A stretch of 64,000 nucleotides of DNA from Solilutibacter silvestris (GTDB lineage Bacteria > Pseudomonadota > Gammaproteobacteria > Xanthomonadales > Xanthomonadaceae), in NCBI RefSeq assembly GCF_002895945.1, contig NZ_NPZB01000002.1:1054001-1118000 (forward strand), written 5' to 3'. The position numbers and the translations under genes are program-made. Within the stretch, counting starts at the first letter, position 1. Every line of letters starts with the position of its first letter. The notes below the pieces were generated by a model, which worked only from the letters and a program-made list of their open reading frames with translations, made no database searches and was not told where the DNA came from. This document shows, in pieces, positions 17,899 to 27,867 of this stretch.

Positions 17899-19137
17899 TC
17901 AGACGCGACGCATCACCAGCGTGCCATTGGTGCCGCCGAAGCCGAACGAGTTCGACATCACGATCTCCACCTGTTCCTGGCGCGCGGTGTGCGGCACGTA
18001 GTCGAGATCGCAACCTTCCGACGGATTGTCGAGGTTGATGGTCGGCGGGATCACGCCTTCGCGCAGCGCCATCGCCGAATACACCGCCTCCACGCCGCCA
18101 GCGGCGCCGAGCAGATGGCCGGTCATCGACTTGGTCGACGACACCATCACCGACTTCGCGGCATCGCCGAGCGCCAGCTTGATCGCCCGCGTTTCGCCGA
18201 GATCGCCGGCTGGCGTCGATGTGCCGTGCGCGTTGATGTAGCCGATGTCCTGCGGATTGACGCCGGCATCCTTCATCGCCGCGCGCATGCAACGCGCGGG
18301 GCCATCGCCGTTTTCGCTGGGCGCGGTCATGTGATAGGCGTCGCCGCTCATGCCGAAACCGATCAGTTCGGCGTAGATTTTCGCGCCACGCGCCTTCGCC
18401 TGTTCGTACTCTTCGATCACCAGCACGCCGGCGCCATCGCCCATCACGAAGCCGTCGCGATCGCGATCCCACGGTCGCGATGCGCGCGTCGGGTCGTCGT
18501 TGCGGGTGGAGAGCGCCTTCATCGCGCAGAAACCGCTGACCGCGGTCGGGGTGATGGCGTATTCGGCGCCGCCGCAGATCATCGCGTCGGCTTCGCCGTA
18601 CTGGATCATGCGCATCGCCAGGCCGATGTTGTGCGCCGCCGTGGTGCAGGCGGTGACCACGGCGATGTTCGGGCCCTTGGCGCCGGTCATGATCGAGACC
18701 TGGCCGGAAATCATGTTGATGATGGTGCTGGGCACGTAGAACGGCGAGACTTTACGCGGTCCGCCCTCGGCGAGCTTGAGCGTGGTTTCCTCGATGCCGT
18801 GCAGGCCACCGATGCCGGCGCCGATCGCGACGCCGATGCGTTCCGCTGCTTCGCCGGAAATTTCCAGTCCGGAATCGGCGATCGCCATGGCGGATGCCGC
18901 GACACCGTAATGGACGAACGGATCCATCTTCTTGACATCTTTCGCCGCGACCCACTGCGCGGGATCAAAGCCGCGTACTTCACCGGCGATGCGGGCCGGG
19001 TACGCTTCGACATCGAAATGGGTGATCGCACCGATGCCGGAGCGACCGTGGGTGATGGCATCCCAGTTGGACGCCAGATCGAGGCCGAGCGGCGAAAGAA
19101 TGCCGAGACCACTGATGACGACGCGACGCTTGGACAT
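17899..19137 (-). CDS. fabF: 3-oxoacyl-ACP synthase II (KAS II, FabF)
   Basis: Elongating condensing enzyme of type II fatty acid synthesis. It has 412 residues with catalytic Cys in [12 protein letters not shown] near 163, His in [11 protein letters not shown] near 303 and His in [13 protein letters not shown] near 340. ATG 19137 starts [12 protein letters not shown], the family N-terminus. An 87-base gap with a GC-rich hairpin separates it from acpP upstream, so expression may be lower than that of acpP. pabB follows after 22 bases. Confidence 0.97.
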   Translation of the reverse strand: MSKRRVVISGLGILSPLGLDLASNWDAITHGRSGIGAITHFDVEAYPARIAGEVRGFDPAQWVAAKDVKKMDPFVHYGVAASAMAIADSGLEISGEAAERIGVAIGAGIGGLHGIEETTLKLAEGGPRKVSPFYVPSTIINMISGQVSIMTGAKGPNIAVVTACTTAAHNIGLAMRMIQYGEADAMICGGAEYAITPTAVSGFCAMKALSTRNDDPTRASRPWDRDRDGFVMGDGAGVLVIEEYEQAKARGAKIYAELIGFGMSGDAYHMTAPSENGDGPARCMRAAMKDAGVNPQDIGYINAHGTSTPAGDLGETRAIKLALGDAAKSVMVSSTKSMTGHLLGAAGGVEAVYSAMALREGVIPPTINLDNPSEGCDLDYVPHTARQEQVEIVMSNSFGFGGTNGTLVMRRV

Positions 19138-19181
19138 GCTGACTCCGTGATCCCTGGATCTTCTGTTCGCTGAAACGCACA

Positions 19182-19200
19182 GGGCCGCGATGCGCGGCCC
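19182..19200 (-). terminator. Hairpin between acpP and fabF, possible attenuator
   Basis: GGGCCGCG and CGCGGCCC form an eight-pair stem with a three-base loop. On the minus strand it is followed by TGTGCGTTTC, a weak T-run. Partial termination or mRNA 3'-end protection after the acpP reading frame is plausible. Confidence 0.45.
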
Positions 19201-19224
19201 CATGAGTGGTGATCGCGGGCGCGA

Positions 19225-19467
19225 TCAGGCCGTCTTGACGTGACCCTTGACGTAGTCGATCGCCTGCTGGACCGTGGTGATCTTCTCGGCGTCTTCGTCC
19301 GGGATCTCGCACTCGAATTCTTCTTCAAGCGCCATCACCAGCTCGACGGTATCGAGCGAATCGGCGCCGAGATCGTCCACGAACGAGGCATTGGTGCTGA
19401 CATCTTCTTCCTTGACGCCAAGCTGTTCGACAACGATTTTCTTGACGCGCTCTTCGATGGTGCTCAT
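19225..19467 (-). CDS. acpP: Acyl carrier protein
   Basis: Carries growing acyl chains on phosphopantetheine attached to the Ser in [13 protein letters not shown] (about residue 37). It has 80 acidic residues, the normal length. It sits between fabG and fabF in the conserved fab order. The 131-base gap upstream contains a possible own promoter (TTGCCA and TACACT on the minus strand near 19532-19506, spacing 15), and GGAG lies ten bases before the ATG. Confidence 0.97.
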   Translation of the reverse strand: MSTIEERVKKIVVEQLGVKEEDVSTNASFVDDLGADSLDTVELVMALEEEFECEIPDEDAEKITTVQQAIDYVKGHVKTA

Positions 19468-19598
19468 GTTATTGCTGCTCCAGAGGGAGGGAGGTTTCAG
19501 GTTCTAGTGTAGTGCAAAAGTGGATTTGGCAAGCAATCCGGCGGCGGATGGAAGCCCGGGCCGCCGGCCGGCAATGATGCCGGAATACAGGCCCGGCG

Positions 19599-20342
19599 TC
19601 ACGACATGTACATGCCACCGTTGACGTGCAGGGTCTCGCCGGTGATGTAGGCGGCATCGGGGCCCGCCAGGAAGGCTACCGCACGGGCGATATCGGCGGG
19701 TTCGCCGAGGCGTCCCAGCGCGATCTGCTGGAGCATCGCGGCCTTGGCGTCTTCCGGCAGATCGCGGGTCATGTCGGTGGCGATGAAGCCGGGCGCGACC
19801 ACGTTCACGGTGATGCCGCGGCTGCCGATCTCGCGCGCCAGCGACTTGCTGAAAGCGATGATGCCGGCCTTGGCTGCGGCGTAATTGGACTGCCCCGCGT
19901 TGCCGGTCACGCCGATCACCGATGCGATGTTGACGATGCGGCCCTTGCGCGCCTTCATCATCCCGCGCATCACCGCCTTGCTGGCGCGATAGACGCTGGT
20001 GAGATTGGTATCGAGGATCGCCTGCCAGTCTTCATCCCTCATCCGCATCAGCAGATTGTCGCGGGTGATGCCAGCGTTGTTGACGAGGATATCGAGGCCG
20101 CCGAATTCCTTCTGGATGTTGTCGATCAATGTTTCGATCGCGCCGGCTTCAGTGACGTTCAACACGCGGCCGTGGCCGCCAGCCGCTTTCATCCGTTCGC
20201 CGATCGTGGCCGCGCCCGATTCGGTGGTGGCGGTTCCGATCACGGTGGCGCCACGTGCGGCGAGTTCGTCAGCGATCGCGGCACCGATGCCGCGCGATGC
20301 ACCGGTCACCAGCGCGATTTGATTCTCAAGCGGTTTACTCAT
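19599..20342 (-). CDS. fabG: 3-oxoacyl-ACP reductase FabG
   Basis: NADPH-dependent SDR enzyme of the elongation cycle. It has 247 residues with the nucleotide loop TGASRGIG near residue 14, NNAG near 90, and the catalytic Ser, Tyr and Lys in SVIGVTGNAGQSNYAAAKAG. ATG 20342 overlaps the fabD stop by four bases. Confidence 0.97.
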   Translation of the reverse strand: MSKPLENQIALVTGASRGIGAAIADELAARGATVIGTATTESGAATIGERMKAAGGHGRVLNVTEAGAIETLIDNIQKEFGGLDILVNNAGITRDNLLMRMRDEDWQAILDTNLTSVYRASKAVMRGMMKARKGRIVNIASVIGVTGNAGQSNYAAAKAGIIAFSKSLAREIGSRGITVNVVAPGFIATDMTRDLPEDAKAAMLQQIALGRLGEPADIARAVAFLAGPDAAYITGETLHVNGGMYMS

Positions 20343-21280
20343 CGGGCGTTCCATTCTTCCAGTGCGGTTGCGAATTCCGGCACGCTGCCGAGGGCGCGTG
20401 CGTCGAGGGATTTGTCGATGCGCTTGGCGAGGCCCGCCAGCACTTTGCCCGGGCCGCATTCGCCGATGCGCGTTGCGCCTTTCGCCGCGAGCGCCTGCAC
20501 GCAGTCGGTCCAGCGCACCGGCAGATACAACTGGCGCACCAGCGCATCACGGATGCCATCGATATCGGCGTGCACCTGGGCATCGACGTTCTGCACCACT
20601 GGCAACGTCGGCGCATGCCAGTGCAGCCCGCGCATGGTTTCGGCGAGTCGATTGGCGGCTTCGCGCATCAACGGCGTATGCGACGGCACGCTGACGGCCA
20701 GCTTCACCGTCTTGCGCACGCCCTTCTCCGACAGTAATGCCAACGCGCGATCGACCGCGGCGGCATCACCACCGATCACGATCTGCCCCGGCGAGTTGTA
20801 ATTGGCTGGCACCACCACTTGCGATTCCGACGCGGCCTTGCACACTTCGGCGACCAACGCATCGTCGGCACCGATCACCGCCGCCATCGCGCCGGTTCCG
20901 GCAGGCGCGGCATCCTGCATCAACTGCCCGCGGATGCGCACCAGATGCGCGCCGTCCTTCAACGACAAGGCACCGGCAGCGACCAGCGCGCTGTATTCAC
21001 CCAAACTGTGGCCAGCCAGCAGCGACGGCTGCGCCCCGCCCTGTGCCTGCCATGCACGCCATACCGCCACGCCCGCCGCCAGCAGTGCCGGCTGGGTGTA
21101 TTCGGTGCGATTGAGCATCTCCTCCGGGCCGCCCTGCGACAACGCCCACAGGTCGACGTCCGCCCCATCCGATGCTTCATCGAAGGTGCTGCGGATGACG
21201 GGATGCAGTTCGGAGAGTTCCGCCAGCATGCCGAGGCTCTGCGAGCCCTGGCCGGGGAACACGAAGGCGAGTGCGGTCAC
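20339..21280 (-). CDS. fabD: Malonyl-CoA:ACP transacylase FabD
   Basis: Loads malonate onto ACP. It has 313 residues with the nucleophile Ser in LAGHSLGEYSAL near 93 and the catalytic His in VPSHTPLM near 200. The start is GTG 21280, which gives the family N-terminus FVFPGQGSQSLGM within a few residues; no ATG fits. A 79-base gap separates it from fabH. Confidence 0.96.
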   Translation of the reverse strand: MTALAFVFPGQGSQSLGMLAELSELHPVIRSTFDEASDGADVDLWALSQGGPEEMLNRTEYTQPALLAAGVAVWRAWQAQGGAQPSLLAGHSLGEYSALVAAGALSLKDGAHLVRIRGQLMQDAAPAGTGAMAAVIGADDALVAEVCKAASESQVVVPANYNSPGQIVIGGDAAAVDRALALLSEKGVRKTVKLAVSVPSHTPLMREAANRLAETMRGLHWHAPTLPVVQNVDAQVHADIDGIRDALVRQLYLPVRWTDCVQALAAKGATRIGECGPGKVLAGLAKRIDKSLDARALGSVPEFATALEEWNAR

Positions 21281-21359
21281 GGATGACTCGTATGGGGAGG
21301 GCCCGTCATGGTAGCCGCACCAGGCCACCATTCGCGCCGGAATGGTGAAGGACGACCGC

Positions 21360-22349
21360 TCAGTAGCGCAGCAGCACCGAACCCCAGGTGAAGCCGCCAC
21401 CGAAGGCTTCCAGCAGCAGCAACTGGCCGCGCTGGACCTTGCCGGACTGCACCGCGAAGTCCAGCGCCAGCGGCACCGAGCCCGACGAGGTGTTGCCGTG
21501 CTTGTCGACGGTGACAATCACGCGTTCCATCGGCATGTCGAGGCGTTTGGCCGTCGCTTCGATGATGCGCAGGTTGGCCTGGTGCGGGATCAGCCAGTCG
21601 ATGTCATGGCGATCGAGACCATTGGCTTCCAGTGTTTCATCGACCAGGCCGTCGAGGGCCTTGACCGCGTGCTTGAACACCTCGTTGCCGGCCATCACCA
21701 CCTTGACGCCGGCGTTGGGTTCTTCCGGCTTGAAGCCGACGGAGACGCCGACCGGGTTCCACAACAGCTCCTTCTTGCTGCCATCGGCGTGCAGATGGGT
21801 ACTGAGGATGCCGGTCTCGCTGTCGGGCTTGAGCACGACGGCGCCGGCGCCATCGCCGAACAGGACGCAGGTGCCGCGATCGTTCCAGTCGACCATGCGC
21901 GTCAACGTTTCCGAGCCGACCACCAGCACGCAGCGATGCTCGCCGCTGCGCACGAACTTGTCGGCGACCGCGAGTGCATAGATGAAGCCCGAGCAGGCGG
22001 CATTGACGTCGAAGGCCGGGCAGCCGGCGATCCCCAGGCGCGCCTGCATCAGGCAGGCCGAGGACGGGAAGATCAGGTCCGGCGTGGTGGTGCCGAAGAC
22101 GATCAGGTCGATCTCGCCGGGGGTGACCCCGGCGGCGGCCATCGCCTTGCGCGCAGCCTCTTCGCCGAGGGTGACCGTGGTTTCGCCCTCGCCGGCGACG
22201 TGGCGCTGGCGGATGCCGGTCCGGCTCGCGATCCATTCATCGCTGGTGTCGACGCGCTTGGCGAGGTCGTCATTGGTGACCACCTGTGCCGGCAAGGCAC
22301 TGCCGGTACCGGCAATGCGGGAAAAAACGCGGGAAACGACTTCAGCCAT
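21360..22349 (-). CDS. fabH: 3-oxoacyl-ACP synthase III FabH
   Basis: Starts fatty acid synthesis from acyl-CoA and malonyl-ACP. It has 329 residues with Cys in [11 protein letters not shown] near 117, His in [11 protein letters not shown] near 254 and Asn in [12 protein letters not shown] near 284. Upstream lies rpmF, the standard order in many proteobacteria, with a 115-base gap holding two palindromes. Confidence 0.97.
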   Translation of the reverse strand: MAEVVSRVFSRIAGTGSALPAQVVTNDDLAKRVDTSDEWIASRTGIRQRHVAGEGETTVTLGEEAARKAMAAAGVTPGEIDLIVFGTTTPDLIFPSSACLMQARLGIAGCPAFDVNAACSGFIYALAVADKFVRSGEHRCVLVVGSETLTRMVDWNDRGTCVLFGDGAGAVVLKPDSETGILSTHLHADGSKKELLWNPVGVSVGFKPEEPNAGVKVVMAGNEVFKHAVKALDGLVDETLEANGLDRHDIDWLIPHQANLRIIEATAKRLDMPMERVIVTVDKHGNTSSGSVPLALDFAVQSGKVQRGQLLLLEAFGGGFTWGSVLLRY

Positions 22350-22446
22350 CGATCAGGCTCCTGGGCGTTGGGAGAGCGCCGGATTCCGGAAACGCGACGG
22401 GACGACGCCAACCATGTCGGCATCGTCCCGGAGGATCACAACAGTG

Positions 22447-22466
22447 GATTCCGCCAAGGCGGAATC
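22447..22466. repeat. Perfect palindrome at the rpmF stop codon
   Basis: GATTCCGCC and GGCGGAATC pair over nine bases with a two-base loop and overlap the rpmF stop codon. A second imperfect hairpin with GGGACGA and TCGTCCC lies at about 22409-22434 in the same gap. There is no T-run, so these look like mRNA processing or stability structures rather than classic terminators. Confidence 0.5.
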
Positions 22467-22659
22467 AATCTTCCGCGACCGCCTTGGTCTTGGACGGAAG
22501 CACCTTCTTGCCACGATAGTAGCCGTCGGCGGTGACGTGGTGGCGGATATGGGTCTCGCCGCTGGTCGGATCGGTGGACAGCTGCTTCGACGTCAACGAA
22601 TCATGCGCGCGGCGCATGCCACGCTTGGACGGGGAAACGCGGGATTTCTGGACAGCCAT
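22465..22659 (-). CDS. rpmF: 50S ribosomal protein L32
   Basis: A 64-residue basic ribosomal protein beginning [20 protein letters not shown], the L32 signature. The zinc cysteines of other L32 forms are absent, so it is the zinc-free type. AGGAG lies eight bases before the ATG. It stands between yceD and fabH, the conserved order. Confidence 0.96.
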   Translation of the reverse strand: MAVQKSRVSPSKRGMRRAHDSLTSKQLSTDPTSGETHIRHHVTADGYYRGKKVLPSKTKAVAED

Positions 22660-22709
22660 GGGACAAACTCCTGGAGAATCGGTGCCCGGTCGCCCGGGCG
22701 GCTAAATCG

Positions 22710-23225
22710 TTACTCTTTCTGGTCGCGCCGGAGCGCTGCCAGTGCCGCGAACGGATTGGCCGCCGCGACTTCTTTCTCGTCGGGCGACCACTCGGCCGCC
22801 ATGGCCTCGGTGCCCGGTTTGACCGGAATCGCCGGAACCACGAGGATCAATTCATCCTCGATCAGATCCCGCGGCGAGATCACATCGCTCGCATCCACCA
22901 GCCACGCTTCGTAGCCTTCCGGAAGCGCTGCTTCCTCGGCTTCGTCGCGGATGAACGCGATGCGCTGGTCGATCCGTACCGGAAGTTCGAAGGACTCCAG
23001 GCTGCGCTGGCATTCCAGCGGCAACGCGGCCTCGATCTCCAGCGTGGCATAGGCGATCTGCATGGCGTCGCGGTCGAAGCTGATGCGATAGGCGATTTCG
23101 CCCTTGCGATCAGCCAGCAGACCGGCCAGCCGTGGCAATTCCGCCAGTTCCAGCCTGCCCTCGAACAGCCGTTGCGCCGACACCATGCGCCATGGATCGA
23201 GCTGATCGGGTAAATTCGGGGACAT
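22710..23225 (-). CDS. yceD: YceD/DUF177 family protein
   Basis: A 171-residue protein of the YceD family, linked to 23S rRNA accumulation in other bacteria. The C-terminal conserved motif is ISPRDLIEDELILVVPAIP near 115, followed by the family's terminal NPFAALAAL. ATG 23225 is chosen because upstream codons lie in the divergent gene's control region. It is the first gene of the rpmF-fab run on this strand. Confidence 0.88.
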   Translation of the reverse strand: MSPNLPDQLDPWRMVSAQRLFEGRLELAELPRLAGLLADRKGEIAYRISFDRDAMQIAYATLEIEAALPLECQRSLESFELPVRIDQRIAFIRDEAEEAALPEGYEAWLVDASDVISPRDLIEDELILVVPAIPVKPGTEAMAAEWSPDEKEVAAANPFAALAALRRDQKE

Positions 23226-23362
23226 AAGCCGATGAATTTTAAGGATGAACGGGGGGACTGTCAAACTCCCGGAGGTGCGGCAGAACATCGCCGCCGGGGG
23301 ATTTGCACCGGCGCCGGCCAATCGACACACTGCCGTTCAGGATCAGGATCTCGGGGCGGTTG

Positions 23363-23710
23363 TTGAACACATTCATTTTACTCGTCCCCATCGTGGCGAT
23401 TGTGGCCGTCGTCACCGCCATTTTGCCGGTGCGGCGGCAGCGGCAACGCCAGCGCTGGAACCTGCTCCATGAGGTGATGGACAGCGCCGATGCGCTGGAA
23501 CTGCAACTGACGCGCGTGCGCCGCCAGCTGGACGGCATCACCAGCGCCGGACACGCCGATGCCGCCCTGCGCGATGCACTGCACGATCTGTTGCGCCAGC
23601 GGATGTGGCTGCAGCAGCATGGAATGGAGGCCGGCATCGCCGAACTGGAAGCCGTGCGCAGCCGCCTCGACGCCGGCCGCCGCCAGCTGGATGCGCAAAC
23701 CGTCACTTGA
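23363..23710 (+). CDS. Small membrane-anchored coiled-coil protein
   Basis: Not recognised. With the TTG start at 23363 it has 115 residues: an N-terminal membrane anchor at about 2-22 (NTFILLVPIVAIVAVVTAIL), a basic RRQRQRQR stop-transfer stretch, then a charged, Leu-rich helical region likely to form a coiled coil. GGGG lies six bases before this TTG. A TTG at 23303 would add 20 arginine-rich residues ahead of the anchor. It precedes the moxR gene by 29 bases and points the same way, so it may belong to the same operon. Confidence 0.55.
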   Translation: MNTFILLVPIVAIVAVVTAILPVRRQRQRQRWNLLHEVMDSADALELQLTRVRRQLDGITSAGHADAALRDALHDLLRQRMWLQQHGMEAGIAELEAVRSRLDAGRRQLDAQTVT

Positions 23711-23739
23711 CCGAACCATTCACCGGAGCACAGCCCCCG

Positions 23740-24690
23740 ATGCGCACCGCCACACCGCCCCGCCCCCTCGCCGACGCCCAGGCCGGCGCGCTCGATGCCG
23801 CGCAACGCCAGATCAACCAGCTGGTGCTTGGCAAGCCGCTGGAAGTGCGACTGGCCTTCGTCGCCTTGCTGGCCGACGGCCATCTGCTGATCGAAGACCT
23901 GCCCGGCCTCGGCAAGACCACGCTGGCGCACGCGCTGGCGGCAACGCTCGGACTCGACTTCCAGCGCATCCAATTCACCTCCGACCTGCTGCCCGCCGAT
24001 GTCCTCGGCGTCTCGATCTACGAAGCGCCAGCCTCGCGCTTCGAATTCCATCCCGGGCCGGTGTTCACCCACGTCTTGCTGGCCGATGAAATCAATCGCG
24101 CGCCGCCGCGCACGCAAAGCGCACTGCTGGAGGCGATGGCCGAGCGCCAGGTCACGCTCGATGGCGTGACGCGCACGTTGGCGGAACCGTTCTTCGTGAT
24201 CGCCACGCAGAATCCGGTCGATCTGGTCGGCACCTATCCCCTGCCCGATTCGCAACTTGATCGTTTCCTGCTGCGCATTTCGATGGGCTATCCCGGCGCC
24301 GATGCCGAACGCGCACTGCTGCTCGGCGAGGAACGTCGCCTGCTGATCGCGCAGGCACGGCCGCAAATCGGTCGCGACGACCTGATGACGATCCGCGCTG
24401 CCGTCCAGCAGGTGCACGCCAGCGATGCCTTGATCGATTACCTGCAGGCACTGATCGCACGCAGCCGCAACCATCCCGGTGTCCGTGTCGGCCTGTCGCC
24501 GCGCGCGGGACTGTCATTGCTGCGTGCTGCCCGCGCGCACGCGTTGTTGCTCGGGCGCGGCCATGTGCTTCCCGATGACGTGCAGACGCTGTTCCCGCAT
24601 GTCGCCGCGCATCGACTGGTGGCGAATGGCGACGCCGGTGATGCGCGTGCACTGGCGCGATCGATCCTGCTGGCGGTTCCGGTCGACTGA
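23740..24690 (+). CDS. MoxR-family AAA+ ATPase
   Basis: A 316-residue AAA+ protein. Walker A is DLPGLGKTTLA near residue 52, Walker B is VLLADEINRAPP near 115, and the sensor region has ATQNPVD. MoxR ATPases act as chaperones, often with a DUF58 partner that binds them. ATG 23740 follows a GGAG about ten bases upstream. Its stop overlaps the DUF58 start by one base (TGATG). The substrate here is unknown. Confidence 0.9.
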   Translation: MRTATPPRPLADAQAGALDAAQRQINQLVLGKPLEVRLAFVALLADGHLLIEDLPGLGKTTLAHALAATLGLDFQRIQFTSDLLPADVLGVSIYEAPASRFEFHPGPVFTHVLLADEINRAPPRTQSALLEAMAERQVTLDGVTRTLAEPFFVIATQNPVDLVGTYPLPDSQLDRFLLRISMGYPGADAERALLLGEERRLLIAQARPQIGRDDLMTIRAAVQQVHASDALIDYLQALIARSRNHPGVRVGLSPRAGLSLLRAARAHALLLGRGHVLPDDVQTLFPHVAAHRLVANGDAGDARALARSILLAVPVD

Positions 24691-25667
24691 TGACGGCCGA
24701 GGTGTCCGCCGGACGACCGCCGTTCCGGCAGCGACTGGAAGGCTGGATCCGTCGCCGCGGCCGTGTCGATCCGTTGCCGATGACGATCGACCGTCGTCGC
24801 GTCTACGTGCTGCCGACGAAGTTCGGGCTGTTCTACGCCGTGCTGGTCGCCGTGATGTTCCTCGGCGCGCTCAACTACAACAACAATCCGGCACTGCTGC
24901 TGTCGTTGCTGTTGCTGGCGGCGGGATTGGCCAGCCTGGTCTACGCACACCTGCAATTGTCGGGATTGCGCGTGGCATCGATCGACGCCGAACCCGTGCA
25001 TGCCGGTGAATCGTTGCAGGTGAAGATCGGACTGGCGGCCAGCGATGGTCGCGCGCGCAGTGGATTGCAACTGGATTGCGCGGATGGGCGCAGCGTTGCC
25101 GGCACCGATGCGAGCGCAATCACCTACGCGACGTTGCAGATTCCCGGCGCAAAACGCGGCTGGCTGGAAGCGGGACGATTGGAACTCGCCACCACCCGCC
25201 CGCTCGGGCTCGCCTGTGCCTGGAGCTGGTTGTGGCAGGGACAGGGCTGGCTGATTTATCCGGCGCCCGAAACCGACGGGCCGCCATTGCCGGATCGCGG
25301 CTACGGTGGCCAGCGCGCAAAACCGGCATCGGCCGGCGATGACATCCACCAGCTGCGACCATATCGCCACGGCGATGCGCCGCACGCGATCGCATGGAAA
25401 GCCTCGGCGCGCGCGACGCATTTGCTGACACGCGAGTACGAGCAACGCGTCGATGCCGATGTCCTGCTCGACTGGGACGATGTGCGGCATCTTCCCTGGG
25501 AACACGCCATCTCGCGCCTGGCGCACTGGGTCGAACTCGCGGAACGCCATGGTCGTCGCTATGGCCTGCGTCCACCGATCGGTCGCGCATTGCCGGCGAA
25601 TCGCGGACCGCAACATCGTCATGCCTGCCTGGAAGCGCTCGCACGCTTGCCGGAGCGTTCCCCGTGA
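24690..25667 (+). CDS. DUF58 family membrane protein
   Basis: A 325-residue protein with two transmembrane segments (about 50-95, FGLFYAVLVAVMFLGALNY and a Leu/Ala-rich second) and a C-terminal DUF58 core carrying the motif YRHGDAPHAIAWKASAR near 230. DUF58 proteins typically pair with MoxR ATPases. The start overlaps the moxR stop by one base, and its stop overlaps the transglutaminase gene by four bases. Confidence 0.88.
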   Translation: MTAEVSAGRPPFRQRLEGWIRRRGRVDPLPMTIDRRRVYVLPTKFGLFYAVLVAVMFLGALNYNNNPALLLSLLLLAAGLASLVYAHLQLSGLRVASIDAEPVHAGESLQVKIGLAASDGRARSGLQLDCADGRSVAGTDASAITYATLQIPGAKRGWLEAGRLELATTRPLGLACAWSWLWQGQGWLIYPAPETDGPPLPDRGYGGQRAKPASAGDDIHQLRPYRHGDAPHAIAWKASARATHLLTREYEQRVDADVLLDWDDVRHLPWEHAISRLAHWVELAERHGRRYGLRPPIGRALPANRGPQHRHACLEALARLPERSP

Positions 25668-27586
25668 GCATCACGACCACGCTCGATGCCACCACCCGGC
25701 GCTGGCTGTACGCGGCCACGGCATTGTTGTTGCTGCCGTTGCTGCTGCAATTGCAACCGCTGGTGGCGATCGCGGTCGGTGGCGTCGCCTTGCTGAGCAT
25801 GGCGTTGTCGACGCGCGGACGCTTGCCCGCGCTGGTGCGGATCGCGTTGGCGCTGACACTGGCGATCGCGGTGTTCTCGGTCTATCGACGCATCGGCCGC
25901 GATACCGGTTGCGCCTTGCTGGCGATGATGCTGGCGCTCAAGCCGACCGAAACCGCCAACGTGCGCGACGCCCGCAGCCTGGTTGCCTACGGATTGTTCG
26001 CGCCGTTCGCCACCTACCTGCTCGACCAGGGGCCGTTGTCGCTGCTGCTCGGCGCCCTCGCGGTCGCCGCCGCGTTGGCCACGTTGTTGCGACTTTCCGA
26101 TCTCGACGCCGGCATCGATCTCGCCGGCTGGTCGCCTTTCGATTCATTGCGCGCCGCGGGAAAATTGCTGTTGCTGGCGCTGCCGCTGGTGCTCGCCGCG
26201 TTCTGGCTGTTCCCGCGTCTCGCCTCGCCACTGTGGGGATTGCCGGATCGTGCGGTGTCCAAGCCCGGACTGAGCGAATCGATGACACCCGATCGCTGGA
26301 TGGATGCGTTGAACGATGACAGCCCGGCGATGCGCGCGCGCTTCGAGGGAACTGCGCCGCGTCCGCAGGAAATGTATTGGCGGGCGATGACGCTGGACGA
26401 TTTCGATGGCAGCACGTGGCGACCAACGCCATCACCCCTCGCTGCCCCGAAACTATCACTGGCACCGACACGCTGGCGCTACACGCTGGATGTCGAACCC
26501 AGCGACCAGCGCCTGCTGGCGACACTCGAATTCACCACGACGACACCGGACGGCGCGCAATCCGGCCGCGATGCTAGCCTGCGTTCGATCGCGCCACTGA
26601 CCGGACTCACGCGCTGGCAGTTGCAGGCCGCGCCGGTACAGCGCTTCGATCCCGCGCTGGACGCGAGCGAACGTCGCGCCAACCTGGCATTGCCGAATCG
26701 CAATCCGCGCACGCTGGCATTGGGGCGGCAATGGCGCAGGGAAGCCGGCAGCGATGATGTCGCGATCATCAGCCGCGCGCTCGACATGATCCGCAAGGAT
26801 TTCGCCTATTCGCTGACCGTGCCCGAGCCCGGACGCGACTGGATCGACGACTTCCTGTTCCAGGGCCGCACCGGTTATTGCCAGCAATTCAGCAGTGCCT
26901 TCGTGGTGTTGATGCGCGGCGCCGGCATTCCTGCGCGCGTGGTGATCGGTTACGCCGGCGGCTACCACAATCCGGTCGGTGATTACTGGGTGATCCGCAA
27001 TTCCGATGCGCACGCCTGGGCCGAAGTGTGGCTGGCCAGACGCGGCTGGACGCGCATCGATCCCACCGCGGCGGTCGCACCGGAACGCATCTACGACACC
27101 CTCGCCGATCGCATGCCGGGTCGTGCGTTCGGCGGTCTCATCGACGTCCGATCCGTCTGGAATATCGGCGACGACCTGCGGCGCGGCTGGAACGACTTCG
27201 TGCTCGGTTTCAACGCCAATCGCCAGGCGACGATGTTCAGTCGCTTCGGCATCGACCATCTGTCGCCGTCGATGCTGATCGTGTTGTTCGCGATCGCGGC
27301 CGGCATCGCGCTGGCCATCACAACGTGGTGGTTGGCGCGCGGTGAGCGCGAACGCGATCCGCTATTGCGGGCGTGGCGCGGGGTGAATCGGCGCTACGCG
27401 ACACTCGGACTGGCGCGTGAGGCGCACGAGACTGCTGATGACTGGCTGCGACGCGTGCAGACGGCGCGACCGCAGCAGGCATCCGACCTGTCGTCGCTGG
27501 TCGCACGATTCAATACCACGCGTTATGCGATGGATGATGGTGAACGCCGCTCGTTGATTCGCGCGTTACGTTCGCATCGACCGTGA
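25664..27586 (+). CDS. TgpA-like membrane transglutaminase
   Basis: A 640-residue protein with about five N-terminal transmembrane segments (residues 15-195), then a transglutaminase core on the far side of the membrane with catalytic triad C406 (GYCQQFSSAF), H450 (DAHAWAEVW) and D466 (RIDPTAA). One more membrane segment (about 535-555) precedes a cytoplasmic DUF4129-type tail. It resembles TgpA of Pseudomonas aeruginosa, whose cellular substrate is unresolved. The start is GTG 25664, coupled to the DUF58 gene through GTGA. Confidence 0.88.
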   Translation: MSITTTLDATTRRWLYAATALLLLPLLLQLQPLVAIAVGGVALLSMALSTRGRLPALVRIALALTLAIAVFSVYRRIGRDTGCALLAMMLALKPTETANVRDARSLVAYGLFAPFATYLLDQGPLSLLLGALAVAAALATLLRLSDLDAGIDLAGWSPFDSLRAAGKLLLLALPLVLAAFWLFPRLASPLWGLPDRAVSKPGLSESMTPDRWMDALNDDSPAMRARFEGTAPRPQEMYWRAMTLDDFDGSTWRPTPSPLAAPKLSLAPTRWRYTLDVEPSDQRLLATLEFTTTTPDGAQSGRDASLRSIAPLTGLTRWQLQAAPVQRFDPALDASERRANLALPNRNPRTLALGRQWRREAGSDDVAIISRALDMIRKDFAYSLTVPEPGRDWIDDFLFQGRTGYCQQFSSAFVVLMRGAGIPARVVIGYAGGYHNPVGDYWVIRNSDAHAWAEVWLARRGWTRIDPTAAVAPERIYDTLADRMPGRAFGGLIDVRSVWNIGDDLRRGWNDFVLGFNANRQATMFSRFGIDHLSPSMLIVLFAIAAGIALAITTWWLARGERERDPLLRAWRGVNRRYATLGLAREAHETADDWLRRVQTARPQQASDLSSLVARFNTTRYAMDDGERRSLIRALRSHRP

Positions 27587-27644
27587 CGTGTCCGGAAAGC
27601 CTCGCACGCGCTGGCTGGCGTAGGCGGCAGACCCAATGCGCGGG

Positions 27645-27671
27645 ACGCCGTGAATCCATCCATGGAGGCTC
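27645..27671 (+). repeat. Interspersed repeat, copy 1
   Basis: The element starts ACGCCGTGAATCCATCCATG and ends with AGGCTC. It matches the inverted copy at 27868-27894 at 23 of 27 positions. Elements of this kind recur in Lysobacterales intergenic DNA as far as I recall; that is memory, not a search. Confidence 0.6.
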
Positions 27672-27867
27672 GACTCGGCATCCTGCCTCGTATGCCCGCG
27701 CATCGGGCAGACCGCCCACTGGCCGCGCGCGTGTTGTGGCGGCTCGCGAAAGAGCAACAGCACGCGCGCGTTGTTAATCCATCGCAGCGACGAAACGCTC
27801 CCCGCCCGGCAGCGCCTGCGCGGTGGGTCCCTATGGCCGACCATTCCGCCGCATGGATGCGGCGGCT

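Noticed and set aside
25394-25663. Upstream extension of the transglutaminase gene by 90 codons
   Set aside because: It would overlap the end of the DUF58 gene in another frame; the GTG at 25664 is coupled by GTGA and fits the first membrane segment.
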